A stretch of 64,000 bases of DNA from NCBI GenBank assembly GCA_905116865.2, contig CAJHNH020008401.1, positions 168,501 through 232,500 on the forward strand. The letters are read 5' to 3'. Under the pieces are notes generated by a model, which saw only the letters and a list, made by a program, of their open reading frames with translations, ran no database searches and had not been told where the DNA came from. Shown piece by piece: positions 30,501 through 43,424 of this stretch. Numbering within the stretch: the first letter of the stretch is position 1; every line of letters starts with the position of its first letter. Source of the stretch: Candidula unifasciata. Taxonomy: Eukaryota > Mollusca > Gastropoda > Stylommatophora > Geomitridae. A program made the position numbers and the translations under genes.

Positions 30501-31515
30501 TCTTGTTTTCCCAGGAACCCACACAGGGATAACTGGTGTAGATATGAACCTGTTAACTGTCGGCCTTTCAGCCAGACCCTCGCCTCACAGTGCACACAAT
30601 GTCAGGTATGTGCTGGCTTCATCCTGTACGGGCATTATCTGTGTTTGTTCAGCCCTCGGTTTAACAGGTTCAAATAATTTCCCGGCAACCACCATCCAGA
30701 CCAAAACCTCCCAGTTTATCGATGTCCCAGGACAATGATTGACCCGGTTTGTTCTCAGCCAATCAACGAGTGGGGTAGCGTGAGTTGTATTTTTAGAAGT
30801 GATTCACTGGAAATTTCTCTGATTGGGCCGCAGTCCGTCAGCTCGTTCGCTGTTAATCAACAGTCGGTGTTGAGTGTGAGCAGTTGCACAAGACAATTGT
30901 CACATTTGGCGGGACAGACAGTGCTTGTTGCTATGGTGTATGTTCTTAAGAAGAGTTTATTTTCGTGTGAAATGTTGATTGTTTCCAGAGGATTCCCTGT
31001 TCTAAGTTTAGCAACACATTAGCTAGACAAGTCTCCAGAACTTGAACCTTTGAATTTTGGATTACGTTGTGTGTGTTCATCGTTGTTTTGGGGCAACAGG
31101 TAAGCATATTTATGAGTTACTTTACAGTAGACAATGAGCCCTTAATTAGATCGGCAACAGAGAACTTGGCAACAGTGGCTTAGCAATGTCCGGTTGTAAC
31201 CGGTGCAGAATATATTTTGTCACCACTCCTTACTCTTTCTCCTCAAGTATTTTATTATTTTTAAAACAACGCGTTTTTGCCATATCCCCCCCCCCCCACC
31301 CCAACTTTCCCCCTTTTTAATGATGACACTCGGGGCAGCATGCAGCCCAATTCTACGCTACTTCTTGGCAACTGCAGGCTTCTTCAGCTAGGCGTGCCGC
31401 CACCAAGTTAGCAAGAGAAAAAAGTAGGGGGGGGAGGGGTGCCGCTCAACAACCCTACCCTGAAGATAAATATTAAGAAAACGCTCGTATGTGTGGGGGG
31501 TATATGAGAAAAAAA
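30501..31515. other. No gene recognised
   Basis: Plus-strand frames of 64 and 95 residues (30544-30738, 30735-31022) lack motifs or splice support. A C run occurs near 31,286. Confidence 0.5.
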
Positions 31516-31517
31516 AG

Positions 31518-31528
31518 TGGTGTGGGGT

Positions 31529-31561
<33 letters not shown>

Positions 31562-31597
31562 GGGGGGGGCGGGGGGGGGGGGGGGGGGGGGGGGGCT
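31518..31597. repeat. ~75-bp poly-G tract
   Basis: Almost pure G with single T and C interruptions. Such a tract can form G-quadruplexes. Its length is unreliable in any assembly. Confidence 0.95.
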
Positions 31598-31796
31598 GAG
31601 CGCTCCTAACCACTCAGTAATTGTGCAAGGAGGCTGAGAGGCATGTACAGAAATTAATTGTTAAAACATTTCCTATTGAATTTCATATAAAGTATCTTGT
31701 TATATTTAATTAGCACGTTATTATTTCAATTCGTGGTTACAGGGCTACAGACCTTTTCAGTCATTTGGGGAGTGGGTGGGGGGGGGGGGAGGGTGG

Positions 31797-32625
31797 GACT
31801 CGAGGTATCTCGGTGATGCAGTGACTAGACATCGCGGTGGTGTAATGACTAGACATCTCGGTGGTGTGATGACTAGACATCTCGGTGGTGTGTTGACTAG
31901 ACATCTCGGTGGTGTGATGACTAGACATCGCGGTGGTGTAGTGACTACACATCTCGGTGGTGTAATGACTAGACATCTCGGTGGTGTGTTGACTAGACAT
32001 CTCGGTGGTGTGTTGACTAGACATCTCGGTGGTGTGATGACTAGACATCGCGGTGGTGTAGTGACTACACATCTCGGTGGTGTAATGACTAGACATCTCG
32101 GTGGTGTAGTGACTAGATATCTCGGCGGTGTAATGACTAGACATCTCGGCGGTGTAATGACTAGACATCTCGGTGGTGTAATGACTAGACATCTCGGTGG
32201 TGTAGTGACTAGACATCTCGGTGGTGCAGTAAATAGACGCTATGGTGTTGTAGTGACTAGATATCGCGGTGGTGCAGTGACTAGGCATCGCGGTGGTGCA
32301 GTGACTAGGCATCGCGGTGGTGCAGTGACTAGATATCGCGGTGGTGCAGTGACTAGGCATCGCGGTGGTGCAGTGACTAGATATCGCGGTGGTGTAATGA
32401 CTAGACATCTCGGTGGTGTAATGACTAGACATCTCGGTGGTGTAGTGACTAGACATCTCGGTGGTGCAGTGAATAGACGCTATGGTGTTGTAGTGACTAG
32501 ATATCGCAGTGGTGCAGTGACTAGATATCGAGGTGGTGCAGTGACTAGACGCCATGGTGATGTAGAGACTAGACATCATGGTGATGCAGTGATTAGATAC
32601 CATAGTGATTAGACCTATTGGTGGG
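31797..32625. repeat. 24-bp satellite, ~34 copies, open on both strands
   Basis: Unit GACTAGACATCTCGGTGGTG plus TAAT. Because 24 is a multiple of three, each strand carries a long 8-residue repeat frame: plus RHLGGVMT (278 aa), minus SSHYTTEM (280 aa). A block of ~190 bp with CGCTATGGTGTTGTAGTGAC occurs twice (about 32230 and 32470). I do not call a protein. Confidence 0.95.
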
Positions 32626-33170
32626 GAATGTGTAGACTTATGATTGGACCTTAGTGGTAGGGAATGTCTGGACCTATGATTTGACCGATGGTTTACTCCA
32701 TGGTAGGGAATGATGGGACCTATGATTTGACCTAGTAGTAGCTTATCTTTGGAACTATGATTGGACCTAGTTGTAGGAAATGTTTAGACCTAATGGTATC
32801 GAATGTCTGGAACTAGTGGTGGGAAATGACTTGACCTAGTGACGTGGACTGAGTGGTCTTAATGGTAGGGGATGACTGGACCTAGTTGTGGGAAATGATT
32901 GGACCTAGTTGTGGGGAATTATTGGACCTAGTTGTGGGGAATGATTGGACCTAATAGAAGGGAATAATAGACCTAATGGTATAGAAAATCACTGGACTTA
33001 GTAGTAGGGAATGACTGGTCCTAGTCGTAGGGAATAATTGGGCATAAATGTAGGGAATGATTGCACCTAATTGTGTGGAATGATTGGACCGACTTTAGCG
33101 AATGACTTACCTAGCAGTAGGGTGTAATTGGGCTGAAGGCTAGGAAATGACTGGACCCTGTTGCAATTAA
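32626..33170. repeat. Degenerate ~23-bp tandem repeat
   Basis: Units such as GAATGATTGGACCTAGTTGT, strongly diverged. Stops just before the splice acceptor at 33,230. Confidence 0.85.
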
Positions 33171-33230
33171 ACATATTATTGTACAGCTTTCACTATACTT
33201 ATTTTAGAAAAATTTTGTTTTCCATTTCTA

Positions 33231-34403
33231 GCTGGAAAAATACAGAATAAAATGGTTCAACAATGCTCCAGTGAAAAGAATACTACCAAGAACAGTCAAG
33301 AACGAAATTGCCTGTTGACAACGGAAACCACTCGCCTGAATTCTGCAGCACTCCAAGCGAAAGATACAAGTGGAATTCTCGCTTCTTTAGACAATCCATC
33401 AATGGGTTCTAGAGTTGGTTCATCCGATTTCGAGGCTGTGACAAGTTTCCAGTGCTCTCAGCCTGGATGCCGCCATGTTAGTGACCGGATCAACGGGAAC
33501 CAAAAAGAAACCACCAACGCCTCCACCTAAACCAGAAAAGAAGAAAACCAAGGCGGTTAACTTCAAAGACGAGCTGAGTGTCACCAAAATGAACATGTCA
33601 TCAAATGTTGCTACAACAAAGACAATTAAAGATGTTACAAATAAAGAAGAGCTTTCTTGTAACGTTTACGATCAGCAGCTACCGAAACGTCTCTCTGAAA
33701 TGAAGACTGGGCAAGCAAAACCTGATAGTTTGTACTCGCTGACGCCAGCTACGAACATGGTTACAATTAGAGGAACAGACAACACTCATTCCCTAATATT
33801 AAACCAGCAAAGAGCCACTACCAAATTCCCTAACTCATTTGTGGCAAGCAAAAGAAAACAGATTTTGCCGCGGTCTGCTACTCTGTCCTTAAATAGCCAC
33901 CCCTCGCTGTCGTCAGCCACGTCAACCTGCTCTGATACGTCGTCAGAGAGCTCCACGCCAGCCATTATGCATGACGCTGAAGAAGCTGTGACTTCATTCC
34001 AAACATTAGCTACCATGGAAGGACAAAGTAGCTTTCCTTTCAATCGATCTCTTGGAACCACGTTCAACAGATCATCAACAGGCTCTACAACCTCATCGGC
34101 CTCGTCTCACTCTTCTAGAACCTCAGTGTTGTCAGGATCTTCTCCTGTATTTGTCAAGATGCACTTAAGTTCTGCGAACGGACAGTCTCCAGTCCAGCTA
34201 TCACCTTCAATCTCGTCACTGTCTTCATCGTCATCACAGGGCGTCAGCTCCCTCGACATGTCCTCAGCTTCCTTCCATGTTCCCGACGTGAAATGTGCAG
34301 AAGTCATCCCAGAAGTGCCAGAGTATGACGAGGTGAACGCCTCATCTTGTGACAAATGCTCCGAGGGAAAGTGTCGGACAGTCTACCTTCACATACCAGG
34401 CAG
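33231..34403 (+). CDS. Candidate first coding exon of a serine-rich scaffold-type protein
   Basis: An exon-like segment from acceptor CCATTTCTAG (ends 33230) to donor GGCAG|GTGTTT. The coding start is ATG 33475 in a GCCGCCATGT context. It encodes 309 codons plus two bases: a basic Pro-rich start (KKKPPTPPPKPEKKKTKAV), Ser/Thr-rich low complexity, and CDKCSEGKCRTVYL near the end. Composition and codon use contrast with the surrounding repeats. No named domain is visible. An alternative donor GAG|GTGAAC at 34332 gives phase 0. Exon end phase 2 does not fit the WW exon at 63960 directly, so a further exon or a separate gene is needed. The upstream frame from ATG 33252 overlaps out of frame and may be a uORF or the sign of an indel. 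Confidence 0.6.
33252..33530 (+). other. Overlapping upstream ORF (92 aa) in the same exon
   Basis: Starts MVQQCSSEKNTTKNSQER and ends at TAA 33528-33530, overlapping the main frame by 56 bp in another frame. It is non-repetitive and protein-like. Either a uORF that would repress the main start, or the true 5' coding frame joined to the main one by an assembly frameshift within about 33440-33530. Confidence 0.4.
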
Positions 34404-34555
34404 GTGTTTCTATTGTCTATGTGTGTGCGTGCATGTCTATGTGTGTGCGCGCCTGTCTATGTGCATATTTGACACTTTCTTGTTATTTTACTTTACTTGT
34501 TATTTTATTTTTCTTTCTTTCTTTTGATGTCAAGGTAGATATAAGGTTCCGATTC

Positions 34556-34735
34556 TGACCGCCTCGACCATAGACCTATGGTGTGGTTTTAGAGTTTCCC
34601 TGGTGTTATCTTTCCATATGATTTTTGGTCTATCCTGTGCTCTAAGTTCTTCTCCTCTGTTGACGTAAACTGTGTATTTTATGGCGTCATAAAACGTTCT
34701 TGCCAGGGCGGGCAAATTATTTGATTTGTTGTCTT
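34556..34735 (-). pseudogene. Relic of a LINE C-terminal region
   Basis: Minus strand ARTFYDAIKYTV, then RPKIIWKDNTRETLK, resembles the GRPK.rWkD...dLk tail of non-LTR elements. Short and diverged, so low certainty. It abuts the Penelope fragment. Confidence 0.4.
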
Positions 34736-35452
34736 TGTTGGCTATCAAATTCACCTCACTGATCTCCACCACTTCAGTGAACTTTTTTGACATCACGGTT
34801 AGCTTCGATTTCCCGTGTCTGAAGACCACAGCCTACTACAAACCCACGGATTCTCACAGTTATCTATTCTATACGTCGTCTCACCCACTGCTGTGTAAAA
34901 ATTATATTCCGTATTCACAGCGCCTTCGATTGCGCAGGTTGTGCTCTAATGATTCTGACTTCGTTGATAATTCAGTTGAACTTCTTGATTTCTTTCGTGC
35001 CTGTTTCTATCCGGAACACATTCTACAAGGGGCTCTAAACAAAGTTTTAACAATCACCAGGAGAGATGCTTTTCCTACCAAATGTAACTCCACCAATGAT
35101 GGACCTAAACTGATTTTGACTTTTCACCCTAACAGAGTGGTTGCTTCCAAAGTATTCTTTCGTCATTTGGACATCCTCCGCTCTGATCCGGACACCAAGA
35201 TTATCTTAAGTGAGAAGCCAAGATTAGTGTATAGACTTCAACTTTAAAGACATACTTGTCAGAAAGCCGACTACCGCCGAACCGCACAGCGCTTCCTTCT
35301 GGAACTATTGATTGCTCCCGCTGCACGTGCAATATATGTCCTTTCATTGTCCAGACATCTTCGGTCAGTTTCCCTAATGGTTCTTTTCAAATAAGGAAAC
35401 CTTTTACTTGCGAATCCCGTAACTTAATTTATGTAAAAATCTGCCAACGATG
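34736..35452 (+). pseudogene. Second Penelope-like element fragment
   Basis: AIKFTSLISTTSVNFFDITV, then YYKPTDSHSYLFYTSSHP, YIPYSQRLRLRRLC and LILTFHPNRVVASKVFFRHL parallel the element at 20.2-20.7 kb (YYKPTDSHAFLLYTSTHP, LTLTYHP). A frameshift near 35,230 separates it from the linker (CSRCTCNICPFIV) and the start of GIY-YIG (LIYVKICQRC). Exactly there it stops and a 32-bp satellite begins. Confidence 0.85.
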
Positions 35453-36515
35453 CAGCTATTATCACAGTCCACTGTCACAACAGTGAGCTACTGTCCCTTT
35501 CCACTGTCATAACGGTAAGTCACTGTCCACTGTCACAACGGTGAGCCTCTAACATGTCCACTGACATAACGGTAAGCCACTGTCACTGTCCACTGTCATA
35601 ACGGCGAGCCTCTAACATGTCCACTAACATAACGGTAAGCCACTGTCACTGTCCACTGTCACAACGGTAAGCCATTGTCACTGTCCACTGTCAAAACGGC
35701 AAGCCATTGTCACTGTCCACTGCCTTAATGGTAAGCCACAGTCACTGTCCACTGTCACAACGGTAAGCCACTGTTACTGTCCACTGTCACAACGGTGAGC
35801 TACTGTCACTGTCCACTGACATAACTGTAAGCTACTGTCACTGTCCACTGTCATAACGGTAAGCCATTGTCATTGTCCACTGTCATAACCGTAAGCCACC
35901 GTCACTGTCCATTGTCATAACGGTAAGCCACTGTCACTGTCCACTGTCACAACGGTGAGCTACTGTCACTGTCCACTGTCACAACGGTAAGCTACTGTCA
36001 CTGTCCACTGTCACAACCGTGAGCTACTGTTACTGTCCACTGTCACAACGGTGAACTACTGTCACTGTCCACTGTCACAACGGTGAACTACTGTCACTGT
36101 CCATTGTCACAACGGTAAGCCACTGTCACTGCCCACTGTCATAACGGTAAGCCACTGTCACTGCCCACTGTCATAACGGTAAGCCACTGTCACTGTCCAC
36201 TGTCCTAAAAGTAAGCCACTGTCACTGTCCACTGTCACAACGGTGAGCTACTGTCACTGTCCACTGTCACAACGGTAAGCTACTGTCACTGTCCACTGTC
36301 ACAACCGTGAGCTACTGTCACTGTCCACTGTCACAGCGGTGAACTACTGTCACTGTCCATTGTCACAACGGTAAGCCACTGTCACTGCCCACTGTCATAA
36401 CGGTAAGCCACTGTCACTGCCCACTGTCATAACGGTAAGCCACCGTCACTGTCCACTGTCCTAACAGTAAGCCACTGTCACTGTCCACTGTCACAACGGA
36501 AAACCACTGACGTCC
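35453..36515. repeat. 32-bp satellite, ~33 copies
   Basis: Unit CTGTCCACTGTCACAACGGT plus AAGCCACTGTCA. Blocks of several units are re-used (compare 35,960-36,180 with 36,240-36,440). Confidence 0.95.
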
Positions 36516-36940
36516 ATTAGATCAGTACCGCCTCACACGTGATGAAACAAATGAACTGATCCTACGCGTTCTTGCTGCCATCGTTCCATATTTTGTATGG
36601 TGTTCTTCTTGCTCCTTGGCCGTGATATTTCTCCAGCTGGCCATTCTGTGGCAGATAGTACCACGGCATTCTCGACAGATGACCAGATCATCTCATCAGC
36701 CGCTCTTTAATATTACTGTTCCTGACATTTTGTTTTTGTAGAGTCGAATCCACAATGCCACCTTTCATTTGTCGTTAAGTAAGTTCCATTCGAAACGACT
36801 TGGACTGGTGACCCGAGCAAACAATTGCCTAGGAGTTGGTTCGATGAACCTAACAGACAGACAAGCCATTACACGTGGAACAAAACAATCAATGAGTGTA
36901 TTTTTGCGGGCTCCATAATGTTTTACCACGATCTCTTCCT
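36516..36940. other. No gene recognised
   Basis: Unique sequence; possible extension of the retroelement that follows, but nothing readable. Confidence 0.45.
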
Positions 36941-36944
36941 AAAT

Positions 36945-37500
36945 TCTAGGTTAAAGTCCCCAGCCAGATCTTACACCCCGATGAACAAAACCACCGGTGT
37001 ACAGTACTGCATCCTGTAGTCCAGCCTTTCCATCTATCAGTTGTTGTACCTCTAAATCTGCCATACCGTTACATTCTCTTCCTAACGTGATAATGACCTG
37101 ATGGAATCTGCTGTTGTGGGTGTACTTGTCGACCCATTCCTGCCCCCCTGTGTATTTGCTTGACTGAAGCCACCGTCTCGATGGTATCTTCAGCTAGTGC
37201 CATCCATGACCTTCCTCTTTTCAACCGGTCTCCTCTTAAATCTTCCAGATTACCATGCAGCGGATGCCTTTCATCATTGGTAACTCGCATATAGGCCTTG
37301 GCTTGCGCCACTGACACTTTATAAATTACTAATGTCAGCCCAGTCACAAACCTAATTGTTCTAACTGATGTATCTCGGAGGCAATAAAAGACCATTCTCA
37401 TTTCTTTATTTTTAATCCGTTCAAGCGTTGTACATCGTGGAATAGATGGGGTTGAAATTCCTAGGCCATTATCAACTATTAAAAGGACCAAATGGTTTAA
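36945..37500 (-). pseudogene. Non-LTR element fragment: RT tail to start of RNase H
   Basis: Minus strand VDNGLGISTPSIPRCTTLER, then RDTSVRTIRFVTGL, VSVAQAKAYMRVTNDERHPL and RGRSWMALAEDTIETVASV; after a frame break, QLIDGKAGLQDAVLY and SVHRGVRSG open the RNase H domain. The rest of the RNase H is absent. Same super-family as 18380 but a different lineage. Confidence 0.85.
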
Positions 37501-38210
37501 TAATTAGACCAATAATCTCTGAGGTTTATGAAATAAGTCCATTGGGCCGCTTGACAGAGAACAAGGTAGATAATTCTGGAATTGTTGTATCGTAGAGCAG
37601 CCAGCCGTACGAGTTAGTACTCTTATGTCGCCATAATCAACCAGACTAGCACTAGTGTGCCGGAGAGTTGGTGCACTGCGGGCTCAGGCTTGAGTTAGAA
37701 GTAGAATAGAGCATTTATGGCTTACTACCCTTGTGTCTTGATGTGATTCGTTGTTCAAACCAAACCAGTCAAATAGTACTAACTGAATAGACTTGTGTGT
37801 CGAAGTCTCTCTGAATTCTTAGATATGGATTTTTTTTTCTTCTAAAAATTGTCATGCTTCTTTGTTTCGGCAGCCGAAAATTTGCACAAAGAAATGTTAT
37901 GGGAAGTAGAGGAGACCGATGTGATACTAATTTCTACTTCCTCTGGGATGCCTATTACTTTACGAAATTAGGCATCGTGAAATTGAAACGTACACTGAAA
38001 TTTTACCTTGTGAATTGGTGGCACGGCAAAAATGCCCTCTGATGCCAGCCCACTATTTATCGGTTAGAATCTCCATCAAGACTGAATTAGAAAAGACAGT
38101 GAAGTTCATACTAGAGACAAGATTGACGATGTAGATCACTTATTTATTATAATTTATTTCAAGCGAACGGAAGAAGAAGAAGAATAAACAAAAATGTATG
38201 TACTCCAATG
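37501..38210. other. No gene recognised
   Basis: Unique sequence; the short plus frame at 37854-38042 has no support. Confidence 0.5.
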
Positions 38211-38214
38211 TTAG

Positions 38215-38430
38215 CCGTGGCTAAAAAGGGTTTCGGTGCAACTTTCGGTGATGCTGGGTAAGCAGTTGTACCCCACCAGGATATCACACAAGCGATAAAC
38301 ACCCGGTGACACAAAGTGCCACCATGCATAAACAAGGATCACACGTGGAGAGGTCCCAGAAACCCTTTTTAGCCGTGAGGCCATATTTCAGTCCCGGCTA
38401 TATTTAGGGCATCGGCATAAGCCAAAAAAG
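38215..38430 (-). repeat. SINE-like family A, copy on minus strand
   Basis: Contains CCCCACCAGGATATCACACA and CGGTGACACAAAGTGCCACC, complementary to 443-662 and 54088-54308. Confidence 0.8.
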
Positions 38431-38934
38431 GGCTTTAAAATAACTTTAAAACTTCATGTACAAGCGGATGACGACAGAGGCTTTTCGGTGATCTTACGAT
38501 ATTACATACAAATGAACGAAATTTACCATAACATTTCGCGGAACTAATTTTAGTTTAGCTCGATAGGTAAGTCCGTGTATTTCTTTTGAAAATTCAGCTT
38601 TGTAAACCATAATCTTTTACTCAGGCTACACGACAGATTTTCGGCGGTGACACATTCACAGTTCGATCTGTAAAATATTTCTGGATAGTTCTTTAAGTAC
38701 CAGCGGGTTTGGCATCAGAGGCTAAAGGGGTGGTCATGCAATTTGGAATGTCACAAGTGTAACACACTGAAACCGAGCACACTAATTCAGCTGCCATGCA
38801 GCATACACATATTATATATCAGCGAGACCAGGAATTGTGGAGGAAGAGTATTAGAATACTACAGCTACTAAACATCACGTCTGCCGGCCGTGAACAAGTT
38901 ATCAGTCGCAAGTCGAGTCGACAGTCGCTGGACA
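38431..38934. other. No gene recognised
   Basis: Unique sequence preceding the 21-bp satellite. Confidence 0.45.
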
Positions 38935-40010
38935 AGACCTGGTGACAGTGACTTGGGACTTGGTGACAGTGACTTTAAACTTGGTGACAGTGACTCGGTG
39001 ACAGTGACTTGGGACTTGGTGACAGTGATTTTAAACTTGATCACAGTGACTTGGTGACAGTGACTTGGGACTTGGTGACAATGATTTTAAACTTGGTGAC
39101 AGTGACTTGGTGACAGTGACTTGGGAGCTTGGTGACAGTGATTTTCTACTTGGTGACAATCACTTGGGGTTCGGTGGCAGTGACTTGGGACGGTGACTTA
39201 GGACTTGGTGACATTGACTTAGGACTTAGTCACAGTGACTTAGGGTTAGTGACTTGGGAATAGGGGACAGTGACTTGGTGACAGTGACTTGGGACTCAGT
39301 GGCAGTTACTTGGGACGGTGACAGTGACTTGGGACTTGGTGACAGTAACTTGGGACTTGGTGACAGTGACTAAGGACTCGGCCACAGTGACTTGGGACTT
39401 GGTGATAGTGACTTGGGACTCAGTGGCAGTGACTTAGGACTTGGGGACAGTGATATTGTGACATTGACTTGGGACTCAATAACAGAGACTTAGGACTTTG
39501 TCACAGTGACTTTGGGTCAGTAACTTGGGACTTGGTTACAGTGACTTGGGACTTGGGGACAGTGACTTAGGACTTGGGGACAGTGACTTGGGATTTGGTA
39601 ACAGTGACTTGGGACTTGGTCACATTGACTTAGGACTTGGTAACAGTGACTTGCTGACAGTGACTTGGAACTTGGTGGCAGTGACTTGGGACTTAGTGGC
39701 AGTGACTTGGGACTTGCTGACAGTGACTTAAGACTTGTTGATAGTGACTTGGGACTTGGTGACAGTGACTTGGAACTTGGTGACAATGACTTGGAACTTG
39801 GTGACAGTGACTTGGTACTTGGTGGCAGTGACTTGGGACTTGGTGTCAGTGACTTGGGGCTTGGTGGCAGTGACTTGGGGCTTGGTGGCAGTGACTTGGG
39901 ACTTGGTGACAATGACTTGGAACTTGGTGACAGTGACTTGGGACTTAGTGGCAGTGACTTGGGGCTTGGTGGCAGTGACTTGGGACTTGGCCTGGACTTA
40001 AAGGGGAACG
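38935..40010. repeat. 21-bp satellite, ~50 copies
   Basis: Unit GTGACTTGGGACTTGGTGAC plus A. The right half (39,520-40,010) is homogeneous and open in several frames (seven-residue LGDSDLG-type peptides). The left half is diverged with indels. By-product frames are not annotated. Confidence 0.95.
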
Positions 40011-40044
40011 ACTTAGTCCAAATTTCTTTCAAAATTTTTTTAAA

Positions 40045-40063
40045 GGGGGGGGGGGGGGGGGGG
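40045..40063. repeat. Poly-G run
   Basis: An uninterrupted G run directly after the 21-bp satellite. Confidence 0.9.
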
Positions 40064-40071
40064 GCGTCTGT

Positions 40072-40275
40072 AGTTGGTCTCAATCTCAAACATGTTGGGT
40101 TCTGTATGTATTGGCTAAGGTGCCCATAAACTCCCACTGCTGGGTCTCAATCTCAAACATGTTATGTTCTGAATGTACTGGCTAAAGTGCCCTCTCTCTC
40201 CCACAACTGGGTCTCAGTCTCAAACATGTTATGTTCTGTATGTATTCGTCAAGGTGCCCTCTCTCTCTCTCCCAC
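40072..40275. repeat. ~66-bp tandem repeat, 3 copies
   Basis: Unit with TCTCAATCTCAAACATGTTA, then TGTATTGGCTAAGGTGCCC; the last copy grades into a CT run. Confidence 0.85.
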
Positions 40276-40584
40276 GCTGATATAGCGGGGTTAATGGGAT
40301 CCAAACAAACTGTCGCAACTCGGAACTGGCAGGGATCCATCATTGTCCGGCGCATCCTGTCGCCGGTAACCAGGAAATGGGATGTACGCGGCTTCCTGAC
40401 AACACAGAAGAGTTCTGGGTAGGGAAGATGCACACGGAGGATCATTTTTTTTTTTTTGCTTGTGAAAAAGACGAAATAGAATGACAAGGAGCGGAGAATG
40501 AGAAAAAGAAAATATTGAAAAGGAGGAGGAGACGAAGCAGAAAAAGTTGAAGATATTGGGAGAATGAGGAAAGGAGGAGGAGAA

Positions 40585-40758
40585 AAAGAAAAGAAGAAGA
40601 AGAAAAAGAAGAAGAAGAAGAAGAAGAAGAAGAAGAAGAAGAAGAAGAAGAAGAAGAAGAAGAAGAAGAAGAAGAAGAAGAAGCAGAAGAAGCAGAAGAA
40701 GAAGAAGAAGAAGAAGAAGAAGAAGAAGAAGAAGAAGAAGAAGAAGAAGAAGAAGAAA
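40585..40758. repeat. (GAA)n tract, ~170 bp
   Basis: Long purine run of GAA triplets with a few GCA interruptions (poly-Lys/Glu/Ser/Phe frames are artefacts). Confidence 0.97.
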
Positions 40759-41640
40759 TATTGTAACCTACTGCCTGAAAAGGGCACACAAAATTGCAAC
40801 TCAGTTGAACCCCTCCCCAGCTTCCGGGCATCTTTCCCGAGCCGTACAATTAGTTCCCATCAACGCATTCAGGCGGAAGTAGAGTTAAACCTATTCCTTC
40901 CCTTTTCTGTAACTCAGTTTCCTTGAAATGTCCCCTCCGAGAATCCAAAGCGCCCCTACAGGTTCTCCGCTAAACATGGGCCTCATTTCTTTGTAGTGAC
41001 ACACCTGCGGGTTAGCGAGCCTGTATCTGCCAGATGTGTGCACGCAAGAAGCCCTGTGTGGACACTGAGGGTGGCGGGGGCAGCAGTTTGTGGCACACGG
41101 AAGGGGGAAGGGTAAGCCCTCTGTAGTACACGGGGAGCTGGCAGCGTGAGAACTGTCTTGTCTGTAGTCTGTTCAACCTGAGAGCAGATGGCGTTTGAGT
41201 GTGGGTCTGTCTGACAGTCAATGGACACTGCAGTAGTGTGTATTTCAGTTCCGTGTGTGTACTACAGTTGATCTTAATTCGTTACAGGATGTGTTAGTTT
41301 ATATGTATTTTAAAGTTAATTTTGTTTCGTTACTGTGTAGTTTAGTGATTTAGTTCTATAATACGAGTACAGTCGAGTCCACTTAAAGTCGAACTCGGAT
41401 AACTCGAATTTCGGTTAAGTCGACATGACCAGCTTAGTCCCAGCAATTTTCTCTATTGTGTGTGCTGTCTGGATAAGTAGAAATCCTGATAAGTGGATGC
41501 ATTGTCTTAGGTCCCTGCCACTTCTACTTACCCAGACTCGACTGTTTCATATGCAGTGTTAAATTTACCGATATGCTAAATATGCTACAAAATCCAGCTG
41601 TCAAAAAAAGCATTTTTTTTTTTAACAAAGCAATTATCAT
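40759..41640. other. No gene recognised
   Basis: Unique, locally GC-richer sequence around 41,030-41,200. No supported exon. Confidence 0.5.
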
Positions 41641-41654
41641 TTAATCTATTTGTA

Positions 41655-43390
41655 CACACAAACAAACATACACAGTGCCATAATCACACACACACACACA
41701 CACAAACAAACACACACACAAACATAGTGTCACTATCACACATACACACATACACACACAAACACACATAGTGTCACTATCACACACACACACATACACA
41801 CAAAAACACACATACATAGTGTCACTATCACACACATACACACACATACACAAACACACATAGTGTCACTATCCCACACACACACATACGCACACAAACA
41901 CACATAGTGTCACTATCACACATACACACTCACAAACATACACACACAAACACACATGGTGTCACTATCACACATACACACACATACAAACACACATAGT
42001 GTCACTATCACACCTACACACATACACACACGCACACATACACACACACACAAACACACATAGTGTCACTATCACACACACACATACACAAACACAATAT
42101 CACACATACACAAACACACTATCACACACACATACACACACACTATCACACATACACACACACACTATCACACACAGTGTCACTATCACACATACACACA
42201 ATCACACACACACAAACACACATACACACTATCACACTCACAGTCACACATACACACAATCACACACACACAAACACACATACACACTATCACACATACA
42301 CACAATCACACACACACACACACAAACAATCACACATACACACAATCACACACACAAACACACATACACACCATCACACACACACAATTACACACACAAA
42401 CACACATACACATTATCACACAAACACACATACACACTATCACACACACACAATTACACACACAAACACACATACACATTATCACACAAACACACATACA
42501 CACTATCACACATACACACACTCACACACAAACATACATACACACAATCACACACAAACACACATACACACTATTACACACACACACACACATACACACT
42601 ATCACACATACACACAATCGCACACACACACACACATACACACTATCACACATACACACACTCACACACACATACACACTATCACACAAACACACTATCA
42701 CACATACACACAATCACACACACACATACACACTATTACACGCACATACACACTATCACACACACACACAAACACATACACTATGACACATACACACAAT
42801 CACACACACACAAACACAAATACACACTATCACACACACACATACACACTATAACACATACACTCAATCACACACACACACACAAACACACATACACACT
42901 ATCATACATACACACAATCACACACACATAAACACACATACACACAATCACACAAACACACATACACACTATCACACACACATGCAAACACACATACACA
43001 CAAACACACAAACACACATACACACTATCACACATTCATGCAATCACACACACACATACACACTATCACACATACACACAATCACACACAAACACACACA
43101 CACACACTATCACACATACACACAATCACACACAAACACACATACACACATACACACTATCACACATACACACAAACACACATACACACTATCACACATA
43201 CACACAATCACACACACATACACACTATCACACACACACAATCACACAAACACATACACACTATGACATATACACACAATCACACACACAAACACACATA
43301 CACACTATTACACACACACACAAACACGCATACACACAATCACACACACATACACACAATCACAAACACACATACACACTATCACAAGTA
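41655..43390. repeat. CA-rich compound satellite
   Basis: Built from CACACATACACACTATCACA modules of variable length over ~1.7 kb. Long His/Thr-rich and Cys/Val-rich frames on the two strands are by-products. Confidence 0.95.
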
Positions 43391-43424
43391 TTCTTTCAAG
43401 GCTTCTCCTCTTCCTTTTGCAACC

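Noticed and set aside
41999..42931. 310-residue His/Thr-rich frame
   Set aside because: Translation of CA-rich low-complexity DNA.
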